Positions 1-11,797 of a stretch of DNA of 44,211 bases are shown in pieces. The stretch is from NCBI GenBank assembly GCA_029982755.1, contig JARRBR010000007.1:1-44211 (forward strand), read 5' to 3'. The DNA is from Rhodocyclaceae bacterium (GTDB lineage: Bacteria > Pseudomonadota > Gammaproteobacteria > Burkholderiales > Rhodocyclaceae). Within the stretch, counting starts at the first letter, position 1; each line of letters starts with the position of its first letter. A model generated the notes under the pieces. It worked only from the letters and a program-made list of their open reading frames with translations. It made no database searches and was not told the DNA's origin. The translations under genes were made by a program, and so were the position numbers.

Positions 1-353
1 ACATGGGCGAGCAGCTCGGCGAGCGGGCCGGGTGCGCCCGCGCGCGGCGCCGGCCCTCCCCGCACCTGCTCGCACCCGGCCGCGATCGCCATCTGGCCGC
101 CGGCGCGTTCGTAACGCTCGCGCAGGGCGGTAAGGCGGCGCTCGATCCTGCGCACCAGGGCCGCACGCGCGGCCCCGTCGAAGGCGTCGAGCCGGCGCAG
201 CATGGCCTCGATGACGCGCATGCCGACCGGATCGAAGTGCGCTGCACCGCAGGCGTGCAGGGCTGCGATCCGGGCGGCCAGCTCGCCGCCCGCCAGCTCG
301 CTGCCCGCCACCGCGCCGGCCAGCGACGGCTCGGGCCGCTGCGCCGCACTCAT
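1..353 (-). CDS. DUF2894 family protein (partial, C-terminus off window)
   Basis: About 117 codons are visible and the gene runs off the left edge. The protein starts MSAAQRPEPSLAGAV and is Ala/Arg-rich and helical, with a segment ending ERYERAGGQMAIAAG. I assign DUF2894 from this character and from position, since this family is typically the last gene of DUF3348-DUF802-OmpA clusters. Its ATG overlaps the stop of the upstream MotB/OmpA gene by four bases (ATGA), so the two are translationally coupled. No membrane segment or catalytic motif is visible in the part shown. It is probably a cytoplasmic accessory of the motor-like pair upstream. That role is inferred from linkage only. Confidence 0.7.
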   Translation of the reverse strand, partial: MSAAQRPEPSLAGAVAGSELAGGELAARIAALHACGAAHFDPVGMRVIEAMLRRLDAFDGAARAALVRRIERRLTALRERYERAGGQMAIAAGCEQVRGGPAPRAGAPGPLAELLAH

Positions 354-1018
354 CCGCCGGACGCCTCCAAGGCCGCCGCCTGCTGCGCGCTCCGCGGCAC
401 CGGCGCCATCTCCACCCGGCGGTTGCGCGCACGGCCTTCCTCGTCGGCGTTCGACGCCACCGGCTGCTCCGAACCGAAGGCCGCGGCGAACACCGCGGAC
501 GAGGGCACGCCCTCCTCGATCAGCGCCCGGGTCACGGTCAGCGCGCGCTGCGCCGACAGGTCCCAGTTGTCGGCGAAGCGGCGGTTGCTGTCGAGCACCG
601 GGCGGTCGTCGGTGAAGCCGCTCACCATCAGCAGCTCCTCGCGGGTGGCGAGGTAGGCGGCCAGCGGCGGCGCCAGGCTCCGCAGCACCTGCCGCCCCTC
701 GGGCTGCAGCTCGGCCGAGTTGAGCGCGAACAGCACGCTGCCGCTGATGCCGATGCGGCCGTCGTTCAGGGTCACCCGTCCGCTCGCCAGCGGCACCGCG
801 AGCGCCTTCTCCAGCGCCTCGCGGCGTTGTTCCTCGACGCGGCGTTTCTGCACCTCGGCCTCGAGCGTGGTCGCCAGTTCGAGCTGCACGCCGAGCACGC
901 CGACCAGGATCAGCACGAAGGCGCCCAGCAGGCCCGACATCAGGTCGCCGAACACGCCCCAGGCCGGGGCGGACTGCTCGATGGCGCCGTCGCCGCCGTG
1001 CAGGTCGTCCATGCTCAC
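350..1018 (-). CDS. MotB/ZorB-like OmpA-domain protein
   Basis: This protein of 222 residues has a short cytoplasmic N-terminus, one transmembrane helix (about residues 20-45), a charged linker and an OmpA/MotB peptidoglycan-binding domain (about 85-205). The helix reads VFGDLMSGLLGAFVLILV and aligns with the MotB helix AYADFMTAMMAFFLV. Asp25 falls on the MotB proton-carrying Asp. The OmpA domain shows the ISGSVLFALNSAELQPEG strand and the RNRRVEM end motif. The start is GTG at 1018, overlapping the DUF802 stop; an ATG two codons downstream is an alternative. By family logic it is the plug and anchor of an ion-driven stator whose MotA-like partner is the preceding gene. It is more than a generic OmpA porin because the helix carries the Asp. 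Confidence 0.85.
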   Translation of the reverse strand: MSMDDLHGGDGAIEQSAPAWGVFGDLMSGLLGAFVLILVGVLGVQLELATTLEAEVQKRRVEEQRREALEKALAVPLASGRVTLNDGRIGISGSVLFALNSAELQPEGRQVLRSLAPPLAAYLATREELLMVSGFTDDRPVLDSNRRFADNWDLSAQRALTVTRALIEEGVPSSAVFAAAFGSEQPVASNADEEGRARNRRVEMAPVPRSAQQAAALEASGG

Positions 1019-3321
1019 GCCTCACCCGCCGCGGCGGAACGGCCGGGCAGCTGCTGCAGGTCGTCGACGATCCGCTTCTGCGACATCAGGCTGAGGTCGA
1101 TCAGTTCGCGCGCCTGGGCGACGTAGTAGGCGAGCTGCTCGTCGCTGCGCGTCATGGCTTTTTCCAGCGCGCCCTCTATGCGCTGTAGGCTGGCCATCAG
1201 CTTGTCGTTGGAGTCGCTAAACAGCTGCACCGCCAGGCCGAAGCCCTCGGCCAGGCTGGCGACCTCGACCGCACCGCCAGCGACCTGGCCGGCGGTGTCG
1301 GCCAGGCGGCCGGACTCGGACTCGATGCGCGCGACGAAGCCCGCGCTGGCGCGCTCCAGCGCCGCGGCCGAGGACGCCACCAGGGCGTCGATGGCCTGGC
1401 GCTGCTCCGAGGAGGCATGGTTGATCGCGTCCAGCAGTTCGCGCAGGGTTTCCATGATGCGGTTGCGCTCGTCGAGCGCGGCGTTGTCGCGCGCGATGCT
1501 GGCAGACAGCTCCTGGCGCAGCTGGCCGATCACCTCGGCCGCGGCGTGCGGGGCCTCGGCGGCGGTCTGCATCAGCGCCGTGACCTGCTCGATGGTGCGG
1601 CCGGCCTGCGCCTGTGTGCTCGCAGCCAGCGTGCGCGCGGTCTCGTCGAGCCGATCCACGACCGCCTGCTGGCGGCTGGCGATGTGCGCGATCGTGCGGC
1701 TGGCGTGTTCCTCGGCGCTGGCGGCGAGGCGGCGCGCGGTCTGTTCGAGCGCGTCGACGATCGCCTGCTGGCGCGTGCCGGAGTGCTCGGCCATCTGCCG
1801 CCACTCGCGATGCAGCGACGCGGCCATCGCTTGCATTGCTTCCGATTGCGCGTTCTGGCGCGCGGCGTCGTGCGCGGCGAGCTCGGTCTGCAGCGCCGTG
1901 AGCGTGGCGCCGACCTGGTCGACGAGGGCGGCCGAGCGCTGGGCGAAGGTTTCGGCGAAGGACTGCAGCGCACGCTGCAGTTCACCCGCGACCGCCTCGC
2001 TGCTGCGTTCGTGACCGGCCAGCGCCCGCGTCCAGGTTTCGCTCACGCTGCTGGCGGTGGCGCCGAAGCGGGCGACCAGGCCGTCGAGCTGGGCCTGCAC
2101 CGAGTCGGCGACGCGGCCGTGCAGCGCGACGCCCTGCTCCGCGATCGCGCCGGCGGTGCGCGCCAGCTCGGCCCGCAGCTCGCCATGGGCCTCGCCGACC
2201 GAGGCCAGCAGGGCCGCGGCGCGCTGTTCGAAACCGCCGTTCCAGGCGGCGAAGGAGGCGTCGAGCTTGTCGCCGAGCGCCTCGCTGCTGCGTTCCTGGC
2301 GGGCAAGCGCCGCGGTCCAGGTCTCGGCCACGGTCGTCACCGCCGCATCCAGGCGCTGCGACACGCCGTCGAGCTGGGCCTGCACGCCATCGGCCACGCG
2401 CTGCTGCAGCGCCGTCGTCTCGCGGGCGATGCCGGCCATGGTGTCCGCCACCAGGGGCTGGATGGTCTGTCCGGCGAGACGCGCGCTCTCGCTCAGGCTT
2501 GTCTTCAGGGACGCGTCGACCGCGGCGGCGAGGTCCGTGTAGCTGCTGCGCGCATCGGCATAGAAACGCTGCTGCTCGCTCGCCATGCGCTCGTGCAGCT
2601 CGCGGTTCTGGCGCTCGCTCTGCGCCATCATCGCCTGCAGGGTCTCGATCAGCACCGGCAGCGTGCGCGCCTGTTCCTGCACCGCCTGGAAGGCCTCCTG
2701 GCGCTGCTGGGCGAGCGAGAAACCGCGCAGCTCGCGCGCGATGCGGCCGTCCAGCACCTGCGAGGCCTGCAGCCGGGCGCGGCGACACAGTGCGGAGATC
2801 AGCCCCAGCATGGCGGACGCCGCCACGCCGGCCACCGAGGTGCCGAAGGCCACGCCCAGGCCCTTGACCGGCGCGGCCAGCGAGGAGCGGATGGTGTGCA
2901 GGTCGGTGGTGGTCTCGAGCGCGATCACCGCGCCGTTCAGCGTCATCACCATGCCGAGGAAGGTGCCGAGCATGCCGAGCAGCACCAGCAGGCCGACCAG
3001 GTAGGGCGTCAGCGCCGGACCGGGCAGGCCGACGCGCTCGCCCTCCAGACGCAGGCGCACCGCGTTCTGCAGCGAGGGCGGCAGCTCGCGCACCCACGCG
3101 GCGGCATCGGTCAGCTCGGCCGGGATGGCGTCCAGCGCGCGCTGCAGCGCCGCGGTGGCGCGATCGAAGCGCAGCAGCTCCAGCGCGCCGCTCAGATACA
3201 CCGCGCCGATCAGCGCGGTCATGCCCAGGGCCAGCGGGCTGAGCCCGACATAGCCGGCTCCCACCCACCCCACCACGGCCGCCCCCACCAGGAAGGCGGC
3301 CACGCTCATGCTTCTGTTCAT
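1015..3321 (-). CDS. DUF802 protein: MotA/ExbB-like core with long coiled-coil tail
   Basis: This protein has 768 residues, starting at ATG 3321 (MNRSMSVAAFL). Four hydrophobic segments lie at about 6-25, 30-50, 107-131 and 154-177. The third and fourth carry the MotA/TolQ/ExbB-type glycine-rich signature: GMLGTFLGMVMTLNGA (116-131) and GLGVAFGTSVAGVAASAMLG (154-173). The rest, about 180-768, is a long Ala/Glu/Gln-rich helical tail. It contains two tandem duplications, one built on VADxVQAQLDG..ETWTxALAxxERSSEA and one on RQQAxVDxLxxTAR. A membrane core plus huge cytoplasmic tail is the architecture of ZorA, and the MotB-like gene follows directly. The family function is unknown to me; ion-channel stator activity is inferred from the motifs. 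The start overlaps the DUF3348 stop by four bases. Confidence 0.85.
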   Translation of the reverse strand: MNRSMSVAAFLVGAAVVGWVGAGYVGLSPLALGMTALIGAVYLSGALELLRFDRATAALQRALDAIPAELTDAAAWVRELPPSLQNAVRLRLEGERVGLPGPALTPYLVGLLVLLGMLGTFLGMVMTLNGAVIALETTTDLHTIRSSLAAPVKGLGVAFGTSVAGVAASAMLGLISALCRRARLQASQVLDGRIARELRGFSLAQQRQEAFQAVQEQARTLPVLIETLQAMMAQSERQNRELHERMASEQQRFYADARSSYTDLAAAVDASLKTSLSESARLAGQTIQPLVADTMAGIARETTALQQRVADGVQAQLDGVSQRLDAAVTTVAETWTAALARQERSSEALGDKLDASFAAWNGGFEQRAAALLASVGEAHGELRAELARTAGAIAEQGVALHGRVADSVQAQLDGLVARFGATASSVSETWTRALAGHERSSEAVAGELQRALQSFAETFAQRSAALVDQVGATLTALQTELAAHDAARQNAQSEAMQAMAASLHREWRQMAEHSGTRQQAIVDALEQTARRLAASAEEHASRTIAHIASRQQAVVDRLDETARTLAASTQAQAGRTIEQVTALMQTAAEAPHAAAEVIGQLRQELSASIARDNAALDERNRIMETLRELLDAINHASSEQRQAIDALVASSAAALERASAGFVARIESESGRLADTAGQVAGGAVEVASLAEGFGLAVQLFSDSNDKLMASLQRIEGALEKAMTRSDEQLAYYVAQARELIDLSLMSQKRIVDDLQQLPGRSAAAGEA

Positions 3322-4046
3322 TGCAGTTCCGTCGAGTCCTTGTCCAGTGCCGCCAGCAGCCCCGCCACCGGCAGCAGGCGCAGGTCCAGCTCGGCGAGCA
3401 GCACGCGCTGCAGGTCGGCGCAGAAGCGCGCGAGCCAGCCGCCCGCCTGCATCCATTGCCCAGGGTCGTCGGGCTGCGCGGCCTCGCGTGCCCGCCGATG
3501 CGCCTCGAGAAGATGCGCGAAGCGCCTGCCGAGCAGCACCGGCACCGTGGCCAGCAGACTCGCCTCGCGCGCCGCCAGCGCCTGCTCCATCACCGCGTCG
3601 AGCGCGGCGAGCTGCCCGAGCGCGGCCGACTGCCGCCCCAGCGCCGTGCGCACCGCGGCCCGCAGCGGTGCGATGGCGGCCGCCATCGCGCGCTGCTGGG
3701 CGAGGTAGTGGCGATGGAAGGGGGCGAAATCGGCCGCCTCCTCGGGCGTCGCGTTCGGCAGCGGCGTCGGCAGGCCCGGGCCGGCGGTGACGGCTGCGCC
3801 GAGCGTCGCGCGCAGCCGTGCCAGCTCCGCGCTCAGCAAAGCGGCCGGCATGGCGCGCGCAGCCGGCCGCGCCGCAGCCGAGTTCAGCGCCGAGTACAGG
3901 GCCAGCGCGTCCTTCAGATCCAGCCACTCGCTCAGGCGCGCGGCGAAATCCTGCTTCGTGTCCGCGACTTCGGCCACCGCCAGTTCGGCGAGCAGCCTCA
4001 CCAGCCCGGCACTGTTGAAACGCGTTCGCGGCAAGCCCTGCGTCAT
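3318..4046 (-). CDS. DUF3348 family protein
   Basis: This 242-residue protein opens MTQGLPRTRFNSAGLVRLLAEL and is almost entirely helical, with no signal peptide or membrane segment. The N-terminal GLVRLLAELAVAEV region and the DUF802/OmpA neighbours match DUF3348. It is the first gene of the four-gene unit and overlaps DUF802 by four bases. The ATG at 4046 follows GCGAGG closely. About 100 bases separate it from the RND gene upstream on the same strand, without a convincing terminator, so read-through from the pump operon is possible. A cytoplasmic partner of the DUF802 coiled-coil tail is a reasonable guess, but nothing in the sequence shows the biochemical role. Confidence 0.75.
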   Translation of the reverse strand: MTQGLPRTRFNSAGLVRLLAELAVAEVADTKQDFAARLSEWLDLKDALALYSALNSAAARPAARAMPAALLSAELARLRATLGAAVTAGPGLPTPLPNATPEEAADFAPFHRHYLAQQRAMAAAIAPLRAAVRTALGRQSAALGQLAALDAVMEQALAAREASLLATVPVLLGRRFAHLLEAHRRAREAAQPDDPGQWMQAGGWLARFCADLQRVLLAELDLRLLPVAGLLAALDKDSTELQ

Positions 4047-4146
4047 CCTCGCAACCCGGCCCCGCCCGTCGGTGCGGACGGGGCGAAAAAGGGCGAAGGC
4101 TACACCAAAGCGGAGGCTCGCGTCGGCCCGCCCGGCCCCGGGCGCA

Positions 4147-7100
4147 TCATCCGGCTGGGGCCGGGCCCGGCTTCACCCGGTACCACGCGGCGTACAGCGC
4201 GGGCAGGAACAGGATGGTGAGCACGGTCGCGACGGTCAGCCCGCCCATGATCGCCACCGCCATCGGCCCGAAGAAGGTGCTGCGCGACAGCGGCACCATG
4301 GCGAGGATGGCCGCCGCCGCGGTGAGCATGATCGGACGGAAGCGGCGCACCGCGGACTCGACGATCGCCTCCCACTGCGTGCGCCCGGCCTCGACGTCCT
4401 GGCGGATCTGGTCCACCAGGATCACCGAGTTGCGCATGATCATGCCCGACAGCGCGATCGTGCCGAGCAGGGCGACGAAGCCGAAGGGCTTGCCGAAGGC
4501 GAGCAGGAAGGCGGTGACGCCGATCATGCCCAGCGGCGCAGTCAGCACCACCATGACCGTGCGCGAGAAGCTCTTCAACTGCAGCATCAGCACGGTCAGC
4601 ACGGTGAGGACGAAGACCGGCATCCCCGCGCCCACCGATCCGCTGCCCTTGGCGCTCTCCTCCACCGCACCGCCGACCTCCAGCCGGTAGCCGAGCGGCA
4701 GCTCGGCGCGGATGCGCGCCATCTCGGCGGCGAGCTGGCCGACCACCACCGCGGGCTGGGTGCCGTCGTACAGCGACGCGCGCACCGTCACCGTGGGGAT
4801 GCGGTTGCGCCGCCAGATCACGCCGGTCTCGAAATCGTGCTCGACGCGCACGACCTGCGCCAGCGGCACGCTGCGTCCGCCCGCCACCGGCAGCGCGAGG
4901 TCGGCCAGCAGGGACAGGTGGGCGCGCTCGGATTCGGCGCCGCGCAACACCACGGCGATGGTCTCGGTGCCCTCCCGGAACTGCGTCACCGTCATGCCCT
5001 GCAGCGAGGTCGCGAGCAGGCTGGAGATGTCCTGGGTGGACACGCCGAGCAGGCGCGCCTTGTCCTGGTCGATCGCCAGCCGCACGACCTTCGACGGCTC
5101 CTCCCAGTCCAGATGCACGTTGGACAGGTGCGGATTGCCACGCATCGCTGCAGCCACCGCGTGCGCCTGGCGACGCAGCTCGTCGAAGTCCGGTCCGCTC
5201 ACCCGGTACTGCACCGGGAAGCCCACCGGCGGGCCGTTCTCGAGCCGCACGACGATGCCGCGCAAGGGCCAGGGCTCGTCCTCGAACAGCCGGATCAGCT
5301 TCGCGCGCAAGGCCTCGCGCTCGGCGAGGCCGTTGGTCAGGATGACGAACTGGGCGAAATTGGTCTGCGGCAGTTGCTGGTCGAGCGGCAGGTAGAAGCG
5401 CGGGCTGCCGCTGCCGACCCAGGCCACGTAGTTGTCGATGCCGTCCTGATCGTCGAGGAAGGCCTCCAGGCGTTTCACCGCGGCCTCGGTGGCCTGGTGC
5501 GACACGCCTTCGGCCAGGCGCAGGTCGACCAGCAGCTCCGGCCGCGTCGAATCGGGGAAGAACTGCTGCGGCACGAAGCGCGCGAACACGAACAGCGAGC
5601 CGGCGAAGATCGCCACCGTGAGCACGATCACCGTCCACCGGAACTCGACGCAGGCATTCACCAGCGCGCGCAGGCGCGTGTAGAAGGGCGTGTGGTAGAT
5701 CGCGAACTCGTCGTGCTGCTCGTGGGCATGGATGTCGCGCTCCGCCAGCCGCCGCCCGAGCGCCGGCCACACCCGCCCGACCAGCCGCGCCAGCTGGGAG
5801 GGCTCGCCCGCGCGCTTGCTGAAGTCGGGCAGCAGGTGGTAGCCGAGGTAGGGGACGAACAGCACCGCGGCGATCCACGACACCAGCAGCGCGGTCACCG
5901 TGACCTGGAAGATCGAGCGCGTGAACTCGCCCACCGAGGACGCCGCCAGCGCCACCGGCAGGAAGCCGGCGGCGGTCACCAGGGTGCCGGACAGCATCGG
6001 CATCGCGGTCGAGGTCCACGCGTAGCTCGCCGCGCGCACCCGGCCCCAGCCCTGCTCCATCTTGCTCGCCATCATCTCGACCGCGATGATCGCGTCGTCC
6101 ACCAGCAGGCCGAGCGCGATGATCAGCGCGCCGAGCGAGATCTTGTGCAGGCCGATGTCGAGCAGGTGCATGAACATGAAGGTGATCGCCAGCACCACCG
6201 GAATGATCACCAGCACCACGATGCCGGTGCGCAGGCCCAGCGACAGCAGGCTCACCGCCATCACGATGACCACCGCCTCGGCCAGCACCGTGACGAACTC
6301 GTCGACCGCCCGCGTGACCGCGCGCGGCTGGTCCGCCACGCGCTCGAGGCGGATGCCGGCCGGCAGCTGGGACACGATCCTGTCCACCGCCTGATCGAGC
6401 TGGCGGCCGAGGGCGACGATGTCGCCGCCGGCGCGCATCGACACGCCGATGCCGAGCGCCTCCTGTCCCATGTAGCGCAGGCGCTCGGCGGGCGGGTCGG
6501 CGTAGCCGCGGCGGACCTCGGCGACGTCGCCGAGGCGGAAGCTGCGTCCGCCGGCGCGGATCACGGTGTCGCGGATGGCATCGAGATCCTCGAACTGGCC
6601 GCTCGGACGCAGCCAGATGCGGTCCTCGGCGGTCTCGAAGAAGCCGGCGCCGGTCTCCACGTTCTGCTTCGCCAGCGCAGCGACGATGTCGTCCAGGCGC
6701 AGGCCGAAGGTGGCGAGCTTGGTGTTGGAGAGTTCGATGAATACGCGCTGCGGCTGCTCGGCGAAGAAGCTCACCTTGGCCACGTCCTTCACCCGCAGCA
6801 GTTCGCTGCGGATCGCCTCGGCGTGGCGCTTGAGCTCGGCGTGGCTGACACCCTCGCCCACCAGCGCGAACAGGTTGCCGTAGGTGTCGCCGAACTCGTC
6901 GTTGAAGTAGGGCCCGCGCACGCCGGTCGGGAAGGTGTGGGCGATGTCGCCGATCTTCTTGCGCACCTGGTACCAGATCTCGGGGATGTCGCGCGGGCGG
7001 GTGCCGTCCTTGACCAGGAAGAAGACCATGGCCTCGCCGGGCTTGGAGTAGCTGCGGATCACGTCGGCCTGGGCGATCTCCTGCAGCTTCTTCTCGATCT

Positions 7101-7335
7101 TGTCGGTGACCTGCTGCTCCATCTCGCGCGCGCTCGCCCCCGGCCATTCGGCGCGCACCACCATGACCTTGAAGGTGAAGGGCGGGTCCTCGGACTGGCC
7201 GAGGCGGGTGTAGGAGAAGATGCCGATCAGGGTACTGACGATCAGGAAGTACAGCACCAGCGAGCGGTGGGTCAGCCCCCATTCCGACAGGTTGAAGGGG
7301 CCGCGGCCGATCGGATTTTCGTCGGGATGCTTCAT
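4147..7335 (-). CDS. RND efflux pump, inner-membrane permease (AcrB/HAE1 type)
   Basis: This protein has 1062 residues, normal for the RND/HAE1 family. It has an N-terminal cytoplasmic lead and first helix (about 22-42), a large periplasmic domain, and a helix block at 345-460. That block contains LLVDDAIIAVE with Asp413-Asp414, the proton-relay pair of AcrB helix 4. A second periplasmic domain and a closing helix block with GTIALSGMIMRNSVILVDQI follow. The start ATG 7335 overlaps the adaptor stop by four bases (ATGA). It works with the lipoprotein adaptor upstream to export small molecules across the envelope. No TolC-type channel gene is adjacent, so a distant one is probably shared. Substrate cannot be told from sequence. 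The N-terminal NLSEWGLTHRSLVLYF stretch suggests a broad proteobacterial subgroup rather than AcrB itself. Confidence 0.93.
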   Translation of the reverse strand: MKHPDENPIGRGPFNLSEWGLTHRSLVLYFLIVSTLIGIFSYTRLGQSEDPPFTFKVMVVRAEWPGASAREMEQQVTDKIEKKLQEIAQADVIRSYSKPGEAMVFFLVKDGTRPRDIPEIWYQVRKKIGDIAHTFPTGVRGPYFNDEFGDTYGNLFALVGEGVSHAELKRHAEAIRSELLRVKDVAKVSFFAEQPQRVFIELSNTKLATFGLRLDDIVAALAKQNVETGAGFFETAEDRIWLRPSGQFEDLDAIRDTVIRAGGRSFRLGDVAEVRRGYADPPAERLRYMGQEALGIGVSMRAGGDIVALGRQLDQAVDRIVSQLPAGIRLERVADQPRAVTRAVDEFVTVLAEAVVIVMAVSLLSLGLRTGIVVLVIIPVVLAITFMFMHLLDIGLHKISLGALIIALGLLVDDAIIAVEMMASKMEQGWGRVRAASYAWTSTAMPMLSGTLVTAAGFLPVALAASSVGEFTRSIFQVTVTALLVSWIAAVLFVPYLGYHLLPDFSKRAGEPSQLARLVGRVWPALGRRLAERDIHAHEQHDEFAIYHTPFYTRLRALVNACVEFRWTVIVLTVAIFAGSLFVFARFVPQQFFPDSTRPELLVDLRLAEGVSHQATEAAVKRLEAFLDDQDGIDNYVAWVGSGSPRFYLPLDQQLPQTNFAQFVILTNGLAEREALRAKLIRLFEDEPWPLRGIVVRLENGPPVGFPVQYRVSGPDFDELRRQAHAVAAAMRGNPHLSNVHLDWEEPSKVVRLAIDQDKARLLGVSTQDISSLLATSLQGMTVTQFREGTETIAVVLRGAESERAHLSLLADLALPVAGGRSVPLAQVVRVEHDFETGVIWRRNRIPTVTVRASLYDGTQPAVVVGQLAAEMARIRAELPLGYRLEVGGAVEESAKGSGSVGAGMPVFVLTVLTVLMLQLKSFSRTVMVVLTAPLGMIGVTAFLLAFGKPFGFVALLGTIALSGMIMRNSVILVDQIRQDVEAGRTQWEAIVESAVRRFRPIMLTAAAAILAMVPLSRSTFFGPMAVAIMGGLTVATVLTILFLPALYAAWYRVKPGPAPAG

Positions 7336-8435
7336 CGCGCGACGTCCAGCCGCACCGGCGCGCCTTCCTCGACCGCGCGCACCGTCTCGCCCTCGACCAG
7401 GGTATGCACGCCCGCCACCACCAGCCGCGCCCGGGCCGGCAGCTCGCCGCGCAGCAGCGCGCCGTCCTCGCGCCAGGCGAGCACCTCGACCGCGAGCGGA
7501 CGGACCGCCTCGTCCTCGCCGACCACCCACACCGTGCCGCCATCGGGCTTGTCCGGCGCGCGGGTGACCGCCGCCAGCGGCAGCAGCACGCCGCCGCCGG
7601 CGGCGGCGAACGCCACGCTCGCGGTGGCGCCCAGCGCCAGGCCTGCGTCGGCCTGCGCCACGGCCACCCGCAGCGCATAGGTGCGGGTGGCCGGATCGGC
7701 GGCCGGCGCCACCTCGCGCACGCTGGCGGTGTACTCGCGCGCCGGCGCCGCCCAGGTGCGCACCCGCGCCGGCGTGCCGGGACGCAGCTCGGCCGCGCGG
7801 CCCTCGGGGACGTGGATCAGCACCTCGCGCTCGTCGGGTCGGGCGAGGCGGAACACCGGCTGCCCGGCGCCCACCACCTGCCCCGGCTCGGCGAGCACTG
7901 CGGTGACGACGCCGGCGGCCGGCGCTTCCAGCCGGGTGTAGGCGGCCTGGTTGGCCGCGGTTTCGGCCTGCGCGCGCGCCTGGCGCAAGCGCGCCTCGGC
8001 GGCCTGCAGCGCAGTGCGGCGGGCGTCGAGCACCGACGAGGACACGAACTGGCGCGCGGCCAGCGCCTGCGCGCGGTCGTACTCCGTGCGCGCCAGCGCA
8101 AGGTCGGCCTCGGCGGCGGCGAGCGCCGCCTGCGCCGCGCTGGCCGCCAGGCGCGCATCGGCGGGATCGAGCAGCGCCAGCAGCGCGCCCGCGGCGACCT
8201 CGGCGCCGACATCGACCCTGCGCTCGACCAGCTTGCCGCCGACCCGGAAGCCCAGGTCGGTCTCGATGCGCGCGCGCACCTCGCCCGAGTAGAGCTGCAC
8301 CGCCGGTGGCGCCGCCGCGCCATCCACGGTCCGCACCAGCACCGCACGCGGCGGCGCGGCCCCCGTCGGGGGCGGGGAACAGGATGCGAGCAGGCTGGCA
8401 CCAGCCAGCGCGATCAGGACGGTACGGATGCGCAT
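7332..8435 (-). CDS. RND efflux periplasmic adaptor lipoprotein (MFP)
   Basis: This 367-residue adaptor starts at ATG 8435 with a lipoprotein signal, MRIRTVLIALAGASLLASC; Cys19 follows a LLAS lipobox. Then come the first beta strand/lipoyl half (LGFRVGGKLVERRVDVGAEV), an Ala-rich alpha-helical hairpin (about 95-145), the second lipoyl half (LEAPAAGVVTAVLAEPGQVV) and a beta-barrel domain. This is the MFP/HlyD order. It bridges the RND permease to an outer-membrane channel. It is the first gene of a two-gene operon with the permease. The 260 bases upstream separate it from the divergent thiD leader, and I found no clear leftward promoter there. Confidence 0.92.
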   Translation of the reverse strand: MRIRTVLIALAGASLLASCSPPPTGAAPPRAVLVRTVDGAAAPPAVQLYSGEVRARIETDLGFRVGGKLVERRVDVGAEVAAGALLALLDPADARLAASAAQAALAAAEADLALARTEYDRAQALAARQFVSSSVLDARRTALQAAEARLRQARAQAETAANQAAYTRLEAPAAGVVTAVLAEPGQVVGAGQPVFRLARPDEREVLIHVPEGRAAELRPGTPARVRTWAAPAREYTASVREVAPAADPATRTYALRVAVAQADAGLALGATASVAFAAAGGGVLLPLAAVTRAPDKPDGGTVWVVGEDEAVRPLAVEVLAWREDGALLRGELPARARLVVAGVHTLVEGETVRAVEEGAPVRLDVAR

Positions 8436-8659
8436 CGGGATTCTCTGCAGGGCGCGGGCGCGCCGGTTCGGGCCAGGTGTCGCGAGACGAGGGCCCAAGT
8501 GTAGCGCCTCGGCCCCGTGACCACGGTCACCGAAGCCCCGGACCGGGGCGATCGCGGACGGGCACGGCGCCGGACTCCCGGGCGGGGAGCACGCCCCGCG
8601 CCGGGCCGCGGGAAGGCGGAGCCGCCCGACCGCCGCGCCATGTACGGACCCCGGGCGGC

Positions 8660-8688
8660 TTGCCACGCCGGGGGGCATCCAGTATCGT
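8660..8688 (+). promoter_or_regulatory. Sigma-70-like promoter of thiDC
   Basis: TTGCCA (8660-8665) and TATCGT (8683-8688) are separated by exactly 17 bases. They place the transcription start near 8695, at the 5' edge of the TPP riboswitch. The geometry and position make this the likely promoter of the thiamine operon. The -10 hexamer matches the consensus at four of six positions. Confidence 0.6.
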
Positions 8689-8693
8689 CCCGA

Positions 8694-8775
8694 CTCTCGT
8701 TGGGGGTGCCCGCCGCGCACGGGCTGAGATACACCCTTGGAACCTGATCCGGCTCGCACCGGCGTAGGGAAACGT
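8694..8775 (+). promoter_or_regulatory. TPP riboswitch (THI element)
   Basis: The leader carries the conserved TPP-aptamer segments in order: GGGGGTGCC (8702-8710), CTGAGATACACCCTTGGAAC (8723-8742), CTGATCCGG, and the 3' segment CACCGGCGTAGGGAAACG. The variable stem between the first and second segments is short. The thiD ATG comes only six bases after the aptamer end. The sole Shine-Dalgarno-like bases (GGGA, 8767-8770) lie in the 3' strand of the aptamer. Ligand binding would therefore hide the ribosome site, which points to translational control. High thiamine diphosphate should switch the operon off. Confidence 0.95.
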
Positions 8776-8780
8776 ACTTC

Positions 8781-11676
<2,896 letters not shown>

Positions 11677-11716
11677 GCATGACAGCCGGGCCGAACTCGC
11701 CCGGCACCGGACAGGG

Positions 11717-11744
11717 GAAACGGGCCGCACATGCGGCCCGTTTC
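11717..11744 (+). terminator. Intrinsic terminator of thiDC
   Basis: This is a perfect 12-bp stem, GAAACGGGCCGC / GCGGCCCGTTTC, with the loop ACAT, followed by CTTTTG. It ends the thiamine operon and insulates the downstream dehydrogenase gene. Confidence 0.9.
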
Positions 11745-11797
11745 CTTTTGCGCCGACCACCGCCGGGGGCTGGTCGCCGCCGGCAGGGGCGGCGTCA

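Noticed and set aside
3787-7680. Very long plus-strand open frame (1297 codons) opposite the RND pump genes
   Set aside because: It is rich in His/Arg/Asp/Gln low-complexity runs typical of the antisense of GC-rich coding DNA. The minus strand has clear RND and MFP proteins.
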